A stretch of 57,791 nt of DNA from contig NZ_SPQR01000018.1 in assembly GCF_004766055.1 (NCBI RefSeq), forward strand, positions 1 through 57,791, read 5' to 3'. Position 1 is the first letter of the stretch; each line of letters begins with the position of its first letter. Below the pieces are notes generated by a model. It was not told the DNA's origin and searched no databases. It saw only the letters and a program-made list of their open reading frames with translations. The position numbers and the translations under genes were made by a program. Source of the DNA: Desulfosporosinus sp. Sb-LF (GTDB lineage Bacteria; Bacillota; Desulfitobacteriia; Desulfitobacteriales; Desulfitobacteriaceae). This document shows, piece by piece, positions 1 through 7,479 of the stretch.

Positions 1-37
1 GTCGGCGTCCTCCATTCCGGAAGTGCTTCATTCTTGA

Positions 38-544
38 TATAAACCATTCCCAAGTTATAAACTGCACGGTTGCCCGTGTGGATATTTTGGTGATCAGGGA
101 AGAGTGTGCCATTGTACACCTATGCAAATCCAAAATTATCGTGGCAAGATCTCCGGTCCACTTTTAGATCGGTTTGATTTACATGTCGAGGTTCCAAGGC
201 TGAATTATTCTGAGTTAAAAGACGGGGATGGGAATGAGTCTTCCATTGTAGTCAGGGATCGAGTTATGGCAGCCCGTCAGAGACAATGGGCTCGACTAGG
301 ACCAGCAAAAACGAATGCTGAAATGACGGCTAAGGAAACCAAAGAATTTACTAAGTTGACACCAAGTGGAGAGTCCCTCTTACAGAAGATTTTTGATAGC
401 CAACATCTTAGTGCCCGCTCCCACGATCGGATTTTAAGGGTTTCCCGAACGATTGCTGATTTAGGCGGTTGCTCAGACATTCTTCCAGAGCATCTAGCTG
501 AAGCAATACAGTATCGTGCTTTGGATAAACGGTTACAAGTATAG
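38..544 (+). pseudogene. comM: ComM/YifB-type Mg-chelatase-like AAA+ protein, C-terminal remnant
   Basis: Reading from just after an in-frame TGA at 35-37, the translation contains CPCGYFGD (about 71-94) and then a KISGPLLDRFDLHVEVP block, both hallmarks of the YifB/ComM family, followed by the usual helical C-terminus (LSARSHDRILRVSRTIADL). A full-length member has about 500 residues; about 165 are seen here. The family's FPARFMLVAAMN segment just before the CPCG motif is replaced by a short unrelated stretch, and bases 1-37 show no family match in any frame that I can see. The only internal start is a GTG at 104 without a ribosome-binding site. The gene normally sits directly before dprA, which here is 7 kb downstream. 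Decay is the likely reading; a sequencing frameshift near base 60 is the alternative. Confidence 0.75.
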
Positions 545-606
545 CATAATCTACGAACTAAGAGAGCATCCTAAACTGGTCAATACAAACGCGGAGGTGA
601 AAGGAA

Positions 607-1032
607 ATGTCGCTAGTTCCTAAAGAACCATTGCGAATGTTGGATCCTTTTTGGAACGAGATGGATCGGTTTATTCGAAAAGGTAAAGAAGAGCTAACTA
701 ATGGGCCATTTCGAGTGGATATCGAGGAAACCCAGTCAAAGGTGATGGTGACTGTCGAAATTCCGGGAATTGAGAAATCAGAGGATTTAACTATTGCCTT
801 GGATGAAAATCGACTGATGATTGAGGGAGAAATTCGAAAAATTGCCCACGAAGATGAAAGCTTTGCTCGACACTCAGAACGGTATTATGGGAAATTTTCA
901 AGGGTGTTGACTCTCCCTGCATTGGTCAAGACTGATGGCGCTCACGCGGGTTATCGTAATGGGCTTTTGACGCTAAGTTTTTTAAAGGATGATCATCCAG
1001 CAGCACGCTCTATCGAGGTAGATTTTCACTAA
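607..1032 (+). CDS. Small heat shock protein (Hsp20/alpha-crystallin family)
   Basis: This 141-residue protein is a typical Hsp20 chaperone, an ATP-independent holdase that binds unfolding proteins in the cytoplasm. The alpha-crystallin domain covers about residues 35-141. It opens with FRVDIEETQSKVMVTVEIPG, carries the conserved beta strands around RHSERYYGKFSRVLTLP, and ends near the GLLTLSF strand, where other members usually have the IxI/V tail motif. A GCGGAGGTGA ribosome-binding site lies upstream of the ATG. The gene stands alone, 62 bases after the comM remnant, and is followed by its own hairpin terminator. No CIRCE or other heat-shock operator is visible in the short upstream gap. 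Identification is secure at family level. Confidence 0.9.
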   Translation: MSLVPKEPLRMLDPFWNEMDRFIRKGKEELTNGPFRVDIEETQSKVMVTVEIPGIEKSEDLTIALDENRLMIEGEIRKIAHEDESFARHSERYYGKFSRVLTLPALVKTDGAHAGYRNGLLTLSFLKDDHPAARSIEVDFH

Positions 1033-1080
1033 CAGTTCAGTTAAGCAAGAGAAATTAATGAAGCAAGCAACAAAAGAGAG

Positions 1081-1117
1081 AGCGAAGGTCGACCTTGTTT
1101 TGGAGACCCTCGCTTTT
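1081..1117 (+). terminator. Rho-independent terminator of hsp20
   Basis: The arm AGCGAAGGTC at 1081-1090 pairs with GACCCTCGCT at 1105-1114 with one mismatch and is followed by a run of T. It ends the hsp20 transcript. A possible 60-codon reading frame across this hairpin is not a credible gene. Confidence 0.6.
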
Positions 1118-1230
1118 GAATATTTATGCAATATTTTTCAATTACTAGAATTACTCTTAAGTCGGAAATGCTCACACTTTGGCAGGTGCGAGTATTATAT
1201 TAAACGATATATGGAACGCTTAGTTAAAAT

Positions 1231-1270
1231 AAAGGTGTAACAAACTTGAAAACAAGTTTGTTACACCTTT
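1231..1270. repeat. Perfect 18-bp inverted repeat, hairpin family copy 1
   Basis: AAAGGTGTAACAAACTTG at 1231-1248 is matched perfectly by its reverse complement at 1253-1270 around an AAAA loop. The hairpin lies between the convergent hsp20 and ssp genes and could stop transcription from either side, although neither flank has a long T run. Its core TGTAACAAACT recurs at 53866-53904 and, with changes, at 28576-28621. Confidence 0.7.
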
Positions 1271-1301
1271 GGTAAAATTTGTTTACAGTTTGACTAACGA
1301 T

Positions 1302-1487
1302 TTACGTCATGTTACTCCCAGGGAGATTACGCTCCGCCAGTTCGATAGCCATTTTCACCATGTTACCACAGTCCCTTGAAGAAACTCCTCCAAATCCTTC
1401 TTGTTGAAGGGTCCCTGCAAAACCTAACTCTTGAGCAATTTGTTCTTTTAACTGGTAAGACATAATGCTATTTCGTCGTCTTGACAT
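1302..1487 (-). CDS. Small acid-soluble spore protein, alpha/beta type
   Basis: This 61-residue protein matches the alpha/beta SASP family, whose members coat DNA in the dormant spore and protect it from UV and heat. The LKEQIAQELGF stretch corresponds to the first conserved block, which includes the germination-protease site region (usually E-I/F-A-S-E). GVSSRDCGNMVKMAIELAE corresponds to the second block (usually SSRENGSVGGEMVKRMIE). The insert between the blocks, GTLQQEGFG, and the Cys in place of the usual Asn/Gly run are small deviations. A GGGAGGATTCCAC ribosome-binding site precedes the ATG. I could not assign a clear SigG promoter. It shows that the organism is a spore former. Confidence 0.85.
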   Translation of the reverse strand: MSRRRNSIMSYQLKEQIAQELGFAGTLQQEGFGGVSSRDCGNMVKMAIELAERNLPGSNMT

Positions 1488-1654
1488 GTGGAATCCTCCC
1501 TTCGAATGGTAGTTTCTTTCAACAATACTGTTGATGAAAGTGTTATTAGTATAACTTTTTATTGGGACAGTATGTAATGGAGTCGCGAATTTTGATGGAA
1601 AATAAGGAATAAATAACTGTTTTTAAATGAATAATGTATTACGTGAGAAAACAC

Positions 1655-1683
1655 TTGACTTCATAGAGCGGACATTCTATAAT
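1655..1683 (+). promoter_or_regulatory. SigA-type promoter of serA T-box leader
   Basis: TTGACT at 1655-1660 and TATAAT at 1678-1683 are separated by exactly 17 bases. Transcription would begin near 1690, just before the T-box leader. Confidence 0.75.
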
Positions 1684-1689
1684 CTCAAT

Positions 1690-1915
1690 CAATACTACAT
1701 TAATAATGCGATGATGGAAAAGTCCAATGTACGGATTCTAAGAGAACCGACGGTTGGTGCGAGTCGGTGAATCAAACATGGGATTCCATTCCGGAGTATC
1801 CGATGATGAATCGTGACGGGTTTCGCCCGATACAGCGTGTTAAAGTTGGCTTTTAAAGCAACATGGGTGGCAACGCGGGATAACCTCTCGTCCCTTTTAG
1901 GGACGAGGGGTTTTT
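1690..1915 (+). promoter_or_regulatory. T-box riboswitch (probably serine) upstream of serA
   Basis: The leader has a Stem I with the AGAGA element and a GGTTGGTGCGAGTCGG distal-loop-like segment (about 1741-1766), then the T-box sequence GGGTGGCAACGCGG at 1865-1878. A terminator follows, formed by CCTCTCGTCCC (1884-1894) and GGGACGAGGGG (1900-1910) with five T. T-boxes bind uncharged tRNA and let transcription continue when the amino acid is scarce. The triplet TCC at 1785-1787, followed by a purine, is the likely specifier. It is a serine codon, which fits serA as the target. The specifier choice is inferred from position, not from a folded model. Confidence 0.88.
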
Positions 1916-1953
1916 ATAATTTGGCGTGACTTGTTGTTCTTATGGTCTAAACT

Positions 1954-2009
1954 GGGTGGCACCGCGGAAATTCCCGCCCCAAGAGATTGGGGTGGGTTTT
2001 GTATTTTTT
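1954..2009 (+). promoter_or_regulatory. Second T-box antiterminator/terminator module without its own Stem I
   Basis: A second T-box sequence, GGGTGGCACCGCGG at 1954-1967, is followed by CCCGCCCC (1973-1980) and GGGGTGGG (1989-1996) with a long T-rich tail. Only 38 bases separate it from the first terminator, too few for another specifier stem. The leader therefore has two termination decisions in series and one visible codon-reading domain. Confidence 0.85.
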
Positions 2010-2130
2010 AGGGCAGAGAAGGGTGGAGGAGGATGTTTTAGAACGGCTAAAGTGTGCATTTGAATGTTTAGGAAATGGATGGATTTACGTGGGATGAAGT
2101 ATCCCAAGAAAACATGATGGAGGGGTAACA

Positions 2131-3714
2131 ATGAAAATTCTTGTTAGCGATAAAGTTTCAGATCAAGGGGTCGAGATATTACGACAAACACACGAGGTTG
2201 ATGTTAAGCACAACTTGACCCCAGAAGAACTTATAGCTACTATTCCACAATATGATGCCTTGGTTGTCCGCAGTGAGACGAAAGCCACGAGAGCAGTGAT
2301 CGAGGCAGCAGTGAATCTCAAGGTGATTGGACGGGCCGGCGTCGGGGTGGATAACATCGATATCCAAGCGGCTACAGAAAAAGGAATTATGGTTATTAAT
2401 GCACCAGATGGAAACACGATTGCCGCCGCAGAACACACTATGGCCATGATGCTCTCTCTAGCCCGGAACGTCCCGCAAGCACACCGTTCTATGAAAGAGG
2501 GAAAATGGGAGCGTAGTAAATTTATGGGTGTAGAAATGCGGGGAAAAACATTAGGGGTTATCGGGCTAGGGCGCATTGGCACCGGCGTTGCCAAACGAGC
2601 ACTCTCTTTCGAGATGAAAGTTTTGGCGTATGACCCGTTTATCAGTGAGGAAAAGGCTGAAGATTTAGGAATTGAGCTAGCCGAACTGGATCTGATTTTT
2701 GCTCAGGCGGACTTTATCACCCTCCATATGCCCCTTACAGCAGAAACTAAGCATCTATTAAATGAAGGGGCTTTCGCGAAAATGAAAAAAGGGGTTCGTA
2801 TTGTTCAATGTGCGAGAGGTGGCTTGATTGATGAAATTGCCTTAGTTAAGGCTATCGAGGCAGGAGTTGTGGCTGGAGCTGCTGTAGATGTTTTTGAAAA
2901 GGAACCAGTTGTTGCAGATAATGCTCTTTTGAAGTTGGAAAATGTCATCATGACACCGCACCTAGGGGCTTCAACGAAAGAAGCACAGGTTGGAGTTGCA
3001 GTTGATGTGGCGGCAGGGGTATTGGCTGCTCTCAATGATGAGCCAGTGACTACAGCCGTCAACATGCCGCCTATTCCCCAGGGAGTTATGCAGTTGATCA
3101 AACCTTACTTTCAGCTTGTCGAGAAGATGGGTACGTTGGCAGTTTATCTATCGGATGGGCGAATTCAGACGATTGAAGTGGAGTACAAAGGGGAGATCAG
3201 TGAGGTTGACAGTAAGATGTTGACAATTGCTACTCTGAAGGGGGTCTTAAACCCTATCCTTCAAGAATCTGTCAACTATATTAATGCCCCAACTGTGGCA
3301 AAATCCCGGGGTATTAAAGTTCGAGAAGTAAAAAGCCAAGAGACTGAGCATTTTGCTAATCTAATCAGTGTACGTCTCCGAACAGATAAAGGAGAGCATC
3401 GGGTAGCGGGCACACTTTTTGGTGAAGAAGCTAGGATTGTTATGATCGATGGGTATCGTGTGGATGTAACTCCCAGAGGATTGCTACTCATTGTTCCTCA
3501 TAACGACCATCCAGGAATCATCGGCGCTGTGGGAAGTTTGTTGGGAGAAAAGAAGATTAATATTATGAGCATGCAGGTTGTGCGAACGGAGGAAATGGGC
3601 AAAAGTATTATGTTTTTAGAGGTTGAATCCGATATCTGTAATGATTCATTGTTAAAAATCAAGGCGTTGAATGGAATATTCGGTGCCAAGCTGGTGAATT
3701 TCGATGGTCAATGA
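2131..3714 (+). CDS. serA: D-3-phosphoglycerate dehydrogenase
   Basis: SerA oxidises 3-phosphoglycerate to 3-phosphohydroxypyruvate with NAD, the first step of serine synthesis. The 527-residue length is that of the long (type 1) form: catalytic domain, NAD-binding Rossmann domain with GLGRIG at 145-150, the CARGGLIDE segment with the catalytic Arg near 230, TPHLGAST with the catalytic His near 283, an intervening allosteric domain at about 315-440 and a C-terminal ACT domain at about 455-527 that senses serine. A GGAGGGG ribosome-binding site precedes the ATG. It is controlled by the T-box leader upstream, so expression should rise when tRNA-Ser is uncharged. The serC and serB partners are not in this window. 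Confidence 0.96.
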   Translation: MKILVSDKVSDQGVEILRQTHEVDVKHNLTPEELIATIPQYDALVVRSETKATRAVIEAAVNLKVIGRAGVGVDNIDIQAATEKGIMVINAPDGNTIAAAEHTMAMMLSLARNVPQAHRSMKEGKWERSKFMGVEMRGKTLGVIGLGRIGTGVAKRALSFEMKVLAYDPFISEEKAEDLGIELAELDLIFAQADFITLHMPLTAETKHLLNEGAFAKMKKGVRIVQCARGGLIDEIALVKAIEAGVVAGAAVDVFEKEPVVADNALLKLENVIMTPHLGASTKEAQVGVAVDVAAGVLAALNDEPVTTAVNMPPIPQGVMQLIKPYFQLVEKMGTLAVYLSDGRIQTIEVEYKGEISEVDSKMLTIATLKGVLNPILQESVNYINAPTVAKSRGIKVREVKSQETEHFANLISVRLRTDKGEHRVAGTLFGEEARIVMIDGYRVDVTPRGLLLIVPHNDHPGIIGAVGSLLGEKKINIMSMQVVRTEEMGKSIMFLEVESDICNDSLLKIKALNGIFGAKLVNFDGQ

Positions 3715-3763
3715 AAGGCCAGAGCAGGATCTTGAGATAAAGGTAAACGAGAGGAAATCGTCG

Positions 3764-4402
3764 ATGACGAGATTCATCTTGGTACGGCACGGTGAAACCA
3801 TTTGGAACCACGAAGGGAGATATCAGGGGCAAATCGATACACCGCTTAGCCCAGTAGGGCTCAAGCAGGGAAAGCTTGTGGCTGAAGCCTTAAAAGATGT
3901 GCCTATAGATGTGGTGTATGCCAGTCCCTTATCACGATCCTATGATACTGCCGTGATGTGTGCGAATTTCCATGGACTTAACGTTACACAAGATGAACGG
4001 TTACTGGAAATCAATCATGGAAAATGGGAGGGTCTTTATGCCAGTGAAATTGAAGCCCTCTATCCAGATCTTTTGAAGCGCTGGCGGACCACGGTAGTTG
4101 ATGTTCAGATGCCGGAAGGGGAAAACATCGAGGATGTCCGCAAGCGGGCCATGACAGCATTCCAGGAATACGCAGAAAGGCATCAAGGGCAAACCGTCTT
4201 GGTAGTCGCGCATGATGCAGTAAACAAAGCCGTTCTCTGTGATATTCTGGAGATTGAGCAGAACCATTTTTGGCAGATGAAGCAAGACAACACATGTATT
4301 AATGTCTTTGAATATGATAGTGCAAAATGGCGTTTAGTCCTTATGAATTCCACCGTCCATCTTGGTTTTCTTTTTAGTGGGATTGAACAAAAGGGGTTGT
4401 GA
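3764..4402 (+). CDS. Histidine phosphatase family protein (phosphoglycerate mutase-like)
   Basis: This is a branch-1 histidine phosphatase with the phosphorylated His in VRHGET (His9 from this start) and the second catalytic His in VVAHDAVNK (about residue 150). The MTRFILVRHGET opening matches the usual family start, and ATG 3764 has GAGAGG nine bases upstream. An earlier ATG at 3704, overlapping the end of serA, lacks a ribosome-binding site and would add 20 charged residues. Members include cofactor-dependent mutases, PhoE-like broad phosphatases and phosphoserine phosphatases. Direct linkage behind serA makes a phosphoserine phosphatase role (PspA-like) attractive, but that is inference. 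The usual HGG after the second His is HDA here. The gene probably shares the serA transcript and ends at a strong hairpin. Confidence 0.85.
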   Translation: MTRFILVRHGETIWNHEGRYQGQIDTPLSPVGLKQGKLVAEALKDVPIDVVYASPLSRSYDTAVMCANFHGLNVTQDERLLEINHGKWEGLYASEIEALYPDLLKRWRTTVVDVQMPEGENIEDVRKRAMTAFQEYAERHQGQTVLVVAHDAVNKAVLCDILEIEQNHFWQMKQDNTCINVFEYDSAKWRLVLMNSTVHLGFLFSGIEQKGL

Positions 4403-4410
4403 TTTAATCT

Positions 4411-4449
4411 GAAGAAGTCCTTCATCAGGCTATCGATGAGGACTTCTTC
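4411..4449 (+). terminator. Hairpin terminator after serA and phosphatase gene
   Basis: GAAGAAGTCCTTCATC at 4411-4426 pairs with GATGAGGACTTCTTC at 4435-4449 around an eight-base loop. The T run afterwards is weak (only CTTTTATTT some bases later), so termination may be partial. Confidence 0.6.
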
Positions 4450-4454
4450 CTGCG

Positions 4455-4483
4455 TTGGCTTTTATTTAGAAAGGAGATATAAT
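4455..4483 (+). promoter_or_regulatory. Candidate promoter of the endonuclease IV gene
   Basis: TTGGCT at 4455-4460 and TATAAT at 4478-4483 are 17 bases apart. The AAAGGAGAT lying inside the spacer and -10 looks like a ribosome-binding site but would be upstream of the transcription start, so the nfo leader would be only about 20 bases long. Confidence 0.5.
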
Positions 4484-4512
4484 GTGAGAAAAAAGTAACG
4501 GGGTGAACCCTT

Positions 4513-5343
4513 TTGCCATTATTATTTGGAACTGCTGGAGTCCCGCTTTCCTCAACGGATCGATCCAGTGAAGGTGGGGTACGTCGTATTCAAGAGCTGA
4601 AGTTAGATGCCATGGAATTAGAATTTGTCCAGGGCGTGCGCATGGGAGAAGAGAAAGCGAGAAAAATTGGCGCTGTTGCAAAAGAGGAAGGGATTTCCTT
4701 AAGCTGTCATGGCCCTTACTATATTAATCTCAATTCTCGTGAGCCAGAGAAAATTACGGCAAGTCGGGATCGCATCATTCATACGGCGCGCATATCGCAA
4801 ATCCTCGGAGTGCGGAGCGTTATCTTTCATCCTGCCTTTAATCATGATAATTCGTCAGAAGTGGTCTTGGAACGAGTCGTTCGAGAACTCACTATCGTCC
4901 GAGAAACGCTCGACGCGGAGGGTATTGATGTTATTCTTCGCCCGGAAACGACGGGTAAGGGGACTCAATTCGGGGATTTGGCGGAAACGATTCGAATTGC
5001 CCAAGAGGTCCCTGGGGTTTTGCCATGCATAGACTTTAGTCATCTTCATGCACGGACCAATGGACGGTACAATTCGTATGACGAATTTTGTGCGATCCTC
5101 AATGAAACCGCCGAGGGGCTGGGGGATCGTTGGGTGAAAAATGTTCATTTTCATATTTCAGGCATTGAGTATGGACTAAAGGGCGAAAAACGGCATCTTG
5201 TCTTAAGGGAGTCCGACTTGCGTTTTGAAGAGTTAATGAAAGCGTGTCATACCTTTGGGGTGGAAGGGTTGGCTATTTGCGAAAGCCCGAACTTAGAAGA
5301 AGATGCTCTACTGTTACAACAGACATATCAGGCGCTCGGGTAG
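4513..5343 (+). CDS. nfo: Deoxyribonuclease IV (AP endonuclease, EndoIV family)
   Basis: This 276-residue TIM-barrel protein matches family 2 AP endonucleases, which cut the DNA backbone 5' of abasic sites and remove 3' blocks in base-excision repair. The trinuclear zinc ligands can be traced: His66 in SCHGPYY, His106 in IFHPAF, Glu145 in RPETTG, Asp174 and His177 in IDFSHLH, the HFHISG histidines at 212-214 and Glu257 in CESP. The start is a TTG; no ATG fits the conserved LLFGTAG opening. It stands close to Ku and ligD remnants, so the block reads as a DNA-repair group. Endonuclease IV is also a spore-protection enzyme in Bacillus, which fits this organism. Confidence 0.9.
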   Translation: MPLLFGTAGVPLSSTDRSSEGGVRRIQELKLDAMELEFVQGVRMGEEKARKIGAVAKEEGISLSCHGPYYINLNSREPEKITASRDRIIHTARISQILGVRSVIFHPAFNHDNSSEVVLERVVRELTIVRETLDAEGIDVILRPETTGKGTQFGDLAETIRIAQEVPGVLPCIDFSHLHARTNGRYNSYDEFCAILNETAEGLGDRWVKNVHFHISGIEYGLKGEKRHLVLRESDLRFEELMKACHTFGVEGLAICESPNLEEDALLLQQTYQALG

Positions 5344-5437
5344 GTTACCCCCTCAAACTTTTTCTGAAATAGGAGGCTCTTTCTCTCAATAAGTGGAATA
5401 TACTGGTAGTTCATACTGGGAGAAAGGAGTTGATCCT

Positions 5438-5870
5438 GTGGATGAACCTTTAAGATTAGGGTTTGGGCCATATTCTTTAAATCCATATGCCAATCCAAAT
5501 CAGAATTTCAAACTTAATGTTTCTCAACCTAACAACTATAAATATTCTTGTAAAAGAGAACAGTTAAAGCCCTTTGCCAAATGCGTAGGATCTTTTACGG
5601 TTTGGTTATTAGCCCCCGCGGGAATTGGAATAATAGAGCGTCACTGTTAGCCTTTGGTTAACATGGCGAAGATGGGTCTGATCAAAGGCCTAGCCAAAAG
5701 GGTATAGGAGCCACAGTAATCTATATTAATCCTATATGTAAAAATTCTAATTTAAGCTTTGTTCCAGACCTTAAAACTGGACAAAGTTTTTTGCTTTTCA
5801 TGGGATACATTAATGGTCGAAGTCTTATTTGGATTGAAAACTCATTTGATGTTCACAATAAGAGGGGGAG
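5438..5870 (+). pseudogene. Unrecognised gene, apparently frameshifted
   Basis: A reading frame from GTG 5438 with an AAAGGAG ribosome-binding site eight bases upstream encodes about 70 residues (opening MDEPLRLGFGPYSLNPYAN, rich in Asn and Pro) and stops at 5650. A different frame, open from 5662 onwards past the AAGAGGGGGAGG before ku, encodes HGEDGSDQRPSQKGIGATVI and then a plausible soluble sequence (FVPDLKTGQSFLLFMGYI). Neither half is recognised. Two adjoining open frames with protein-like composition suggest one protein of about 140 residues broken by a frameshift and a nonsense codon near 5650-5660. It is the only content of the 5344-5879 gap. The alternative is a genuine 70-residue peptide followed by chance sequence. 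Confidence 0.35.
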
Positions 5871-5879
5871 GAATGTTAA

Positions 5880-6803
5880 ATGCATACATTATGGAAAGGA
5901 TCCATCAGTTTTGGTTTAATTAATGTACCTGTGAAAATGCATGCTGCCACAGAATCTCAAGAGTTTCAATTTAATTATCTCCATAAAGACTGCCATCATC
6001 GGATTCGGTCAATCCGGAAATGTCCCACTTGTGATTTAGAGGTTGATACGGCAGATTTAGTTAAGGGATATGAGTATGAAAAGGATCGGTATGTCGTACT
6101 TGACGATGGAGATCTTGCATCTTTGGAGCAACCTATGAGTCGATCAATTGATATTCTTGATTTTATAGAGTTAAAGGAAATAGATCCGATCTATTATCAA
6201 AAATCTTATTACCTTTCACCAGAAGAAACTGCCCAGAAGGCCTATCGATTGCTTTGTCGGGCAATGGAAGACAGTGGTAAGGTCGCTTTGGCACGTGTCA
6301 CTATGCGCTCAAAACAGCATCTAGCCTGTCTACGTGTTTTTGAAGAAGGACTGGTTATGGAAACGATGCATTATCCTAAAGAAATTCGCCATATGGATGT
6401 AGCTTGGGATCGTGTTGTTTTGACGGACACAGAATTGGCCATGGCTCGTCAATTAATTGATAATTTAGTTCGTCCGTTCGAACCGGAGAAATATCGAGAT
6501 GAATATCGTGAACAACTAGTGCAATTAATTGAAAGTAAAGTAACTGGAGAAACCCACAAAGTGGAATCTCCAGTAAAAGGAAGCAAAGTGGTCGACCTGA
6601 TGGAAGCTTTGCGTACAAGTATTGCCATGACAGAAAAGGAAAAGGGGAAATTAAAGGTTAAGGATTCAGCAGTACGGGCTAAAGGCAAAGAGATGGACAG
6701 AAAAAAAGAAAAGGGCAAAGATGAAGAAGAGGGTATTGGAGAAAAACCAAAATCTTCTTTGACCCCCCGGAAACGGACAACCACTCGTGCTAAGGAAGCA
6801 TAG
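5880..6803 (+). CDS. ku: Ku protein, non-homologous end joining
   Basis: Bacterial Ku forms a homodimeric ring on double-strand DNA ends and recruits LigD. The opening MHTLWKGSISFGLINVPVKM is diagnostic, followed by the beta-barrel core (residues about 1-250), which includes CPTC at 48-51. The tail from about 250 to 307 is strongly basic and lysine-rich (KGSKVVDLMEALR then K/E/R runs), as in many spore-former Kus. Length is normal to slightly long. GGGGGAGG lies upstream of the ATG. It is intact, whereas the ligD gene two bases downstream has lost most of its length, so its ligase partner must be elsewhere, or the pathway is failing. Confidence 0.95.
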   Translation: MHTLWKGSISFGLINVPVKMHAATESQEFQFNYLHKDCHHRIRSIRKCPTCDLEVDTADLVKGYEYEKDRYVVLDDGDLASLEQPMSRSIDILDFIELKEIDPIYYQKSYYLSPEETAQKAYRLLCRAMEDSGKVALARVTMRSKQHLACLRVFEEGLVMETMHYPKEIRHMDVAWDRVVLTDTELAMARQLIDNLVRPFEPEKYRDEYREQLVQLIESKVTGETHKVESPVKGSKVVDLMEALRTSIAMTEKEKGKLKVKDSAVRAKGKEMDRKKEKGKDEEEGIGEKPKSSLTPRKRTTTRAKEA

Positions 6804-6805
6804 GC

Positions 6806-7400
6806 ATGGATGAACTACAATTTCCAATTAGAGTTATGGAGCCGAAGCGTATTGAGAAACTCCCCGTGGGTGAGTATTTGTATCAAGTAAAATGGGATGG
6901 AATGCGATGGGTCGCTTACAAATCCGAACAGGAGATACTATTTCAGACAAAGAGCCAGAAGGTATTTAGGGCACGCGTTATGGCTCGGCGAAATTTTAAA
7001 TGAGTTAAAACTTAAGTTCCTTGTCAAAACCTCAGGCTCGACTGGGGTTCATATATTACTACCATTGGACGACAGCTTTACCTATGCAGAGGTTCAAAAA
7101 ACAGCTCAAAGGCCAGAATCCTGCACGCTGGAACGAAGTGTCAAGAACCGTCAAGGGAAGGTTTATCTCGATTATCTTCAAAACGGTAGGGGGAGAACGA
7201 TGGCAGGCATTTACAGTGTTCGCCCGACACGGTTAGGACACATCTCTACCCCCCTTCTTTGGGAGGAAGTTGTTCAAGGGATTAATCCCGATGATTTCCA
7301 TGTGCGTTCTTTCCGTGCACGGCTAAAAAAAGTTGGAGATCTGAGTACAATGATGAGTCATGAGAACGATTTTTCATCAATTCTACACTATTTCACTTGA
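6806..7400 (+). pseudogene. ligD: ATP-dependent DNA ligase LigD, internally deleted remnant
   Basis: From ATG 6806 the first 50 or so residues read as the LigD ligase start, including the motif YQVKWDGMRW that holds the nucleotidylated lysine. Near 6955-6970 the match jumps, in another frame, to the second half of the polymerase/primase domain: HALWLGEILNEL, then VKTSGSTGVHILLPLD, VYLDYLQNGRGRT and STPLLWEEV. Order is Lig-Pol, as in Bacillus. Roughly 1.2 kb of an expected 1.8 kb is missing, including the rest of the ligase fold and the polymerase catalytic aspartates. A second small deletion lies near VQKTAQ. It cannot encode a working enzyme. It starts two bases after ku, as in an intact ku-ligD operon. 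Confidence 0.85.
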
Positions 7401-7479
7401 AACAATGAGATTCGACATTTTTTGACGCAGGAGAAGCGCTCGTTTGTCCCGAAAAGGAGGGCAGAGGAGAGTGTGCATC

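Noticed and set aside
1-37. Possible further comM coding at the left edge
   Set aside because: None of the three frames shows the expected Walker B or LEDG-type blocks, so nothing is claimed for these bases.
1058-1240. 60-codon frame after hsp20
   Set aside because: It spans the hsp20 terminator hairpin and half of the palindrome, has no ribosome-binding site and no protein-like pattern.
1500-1580. SigG promoter for the ssp gene
   Set aside because: No convincing -10 CATnnTA with a spaced -35 was found on the minus strand, so no site is claimed.
1591-1607. CodY-box-like AATTTT...AAAATA upstream of the serA promoter
   Set aside because: The half-sites are five bases apart instead of three and the arms mismatch, so it does not fit the known 15-base consensus.
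7021-7236. 71-codon frame in the ligD remnant
   Set aside because: The LigD-like sequence is read in another frame; this is a shadow frame.
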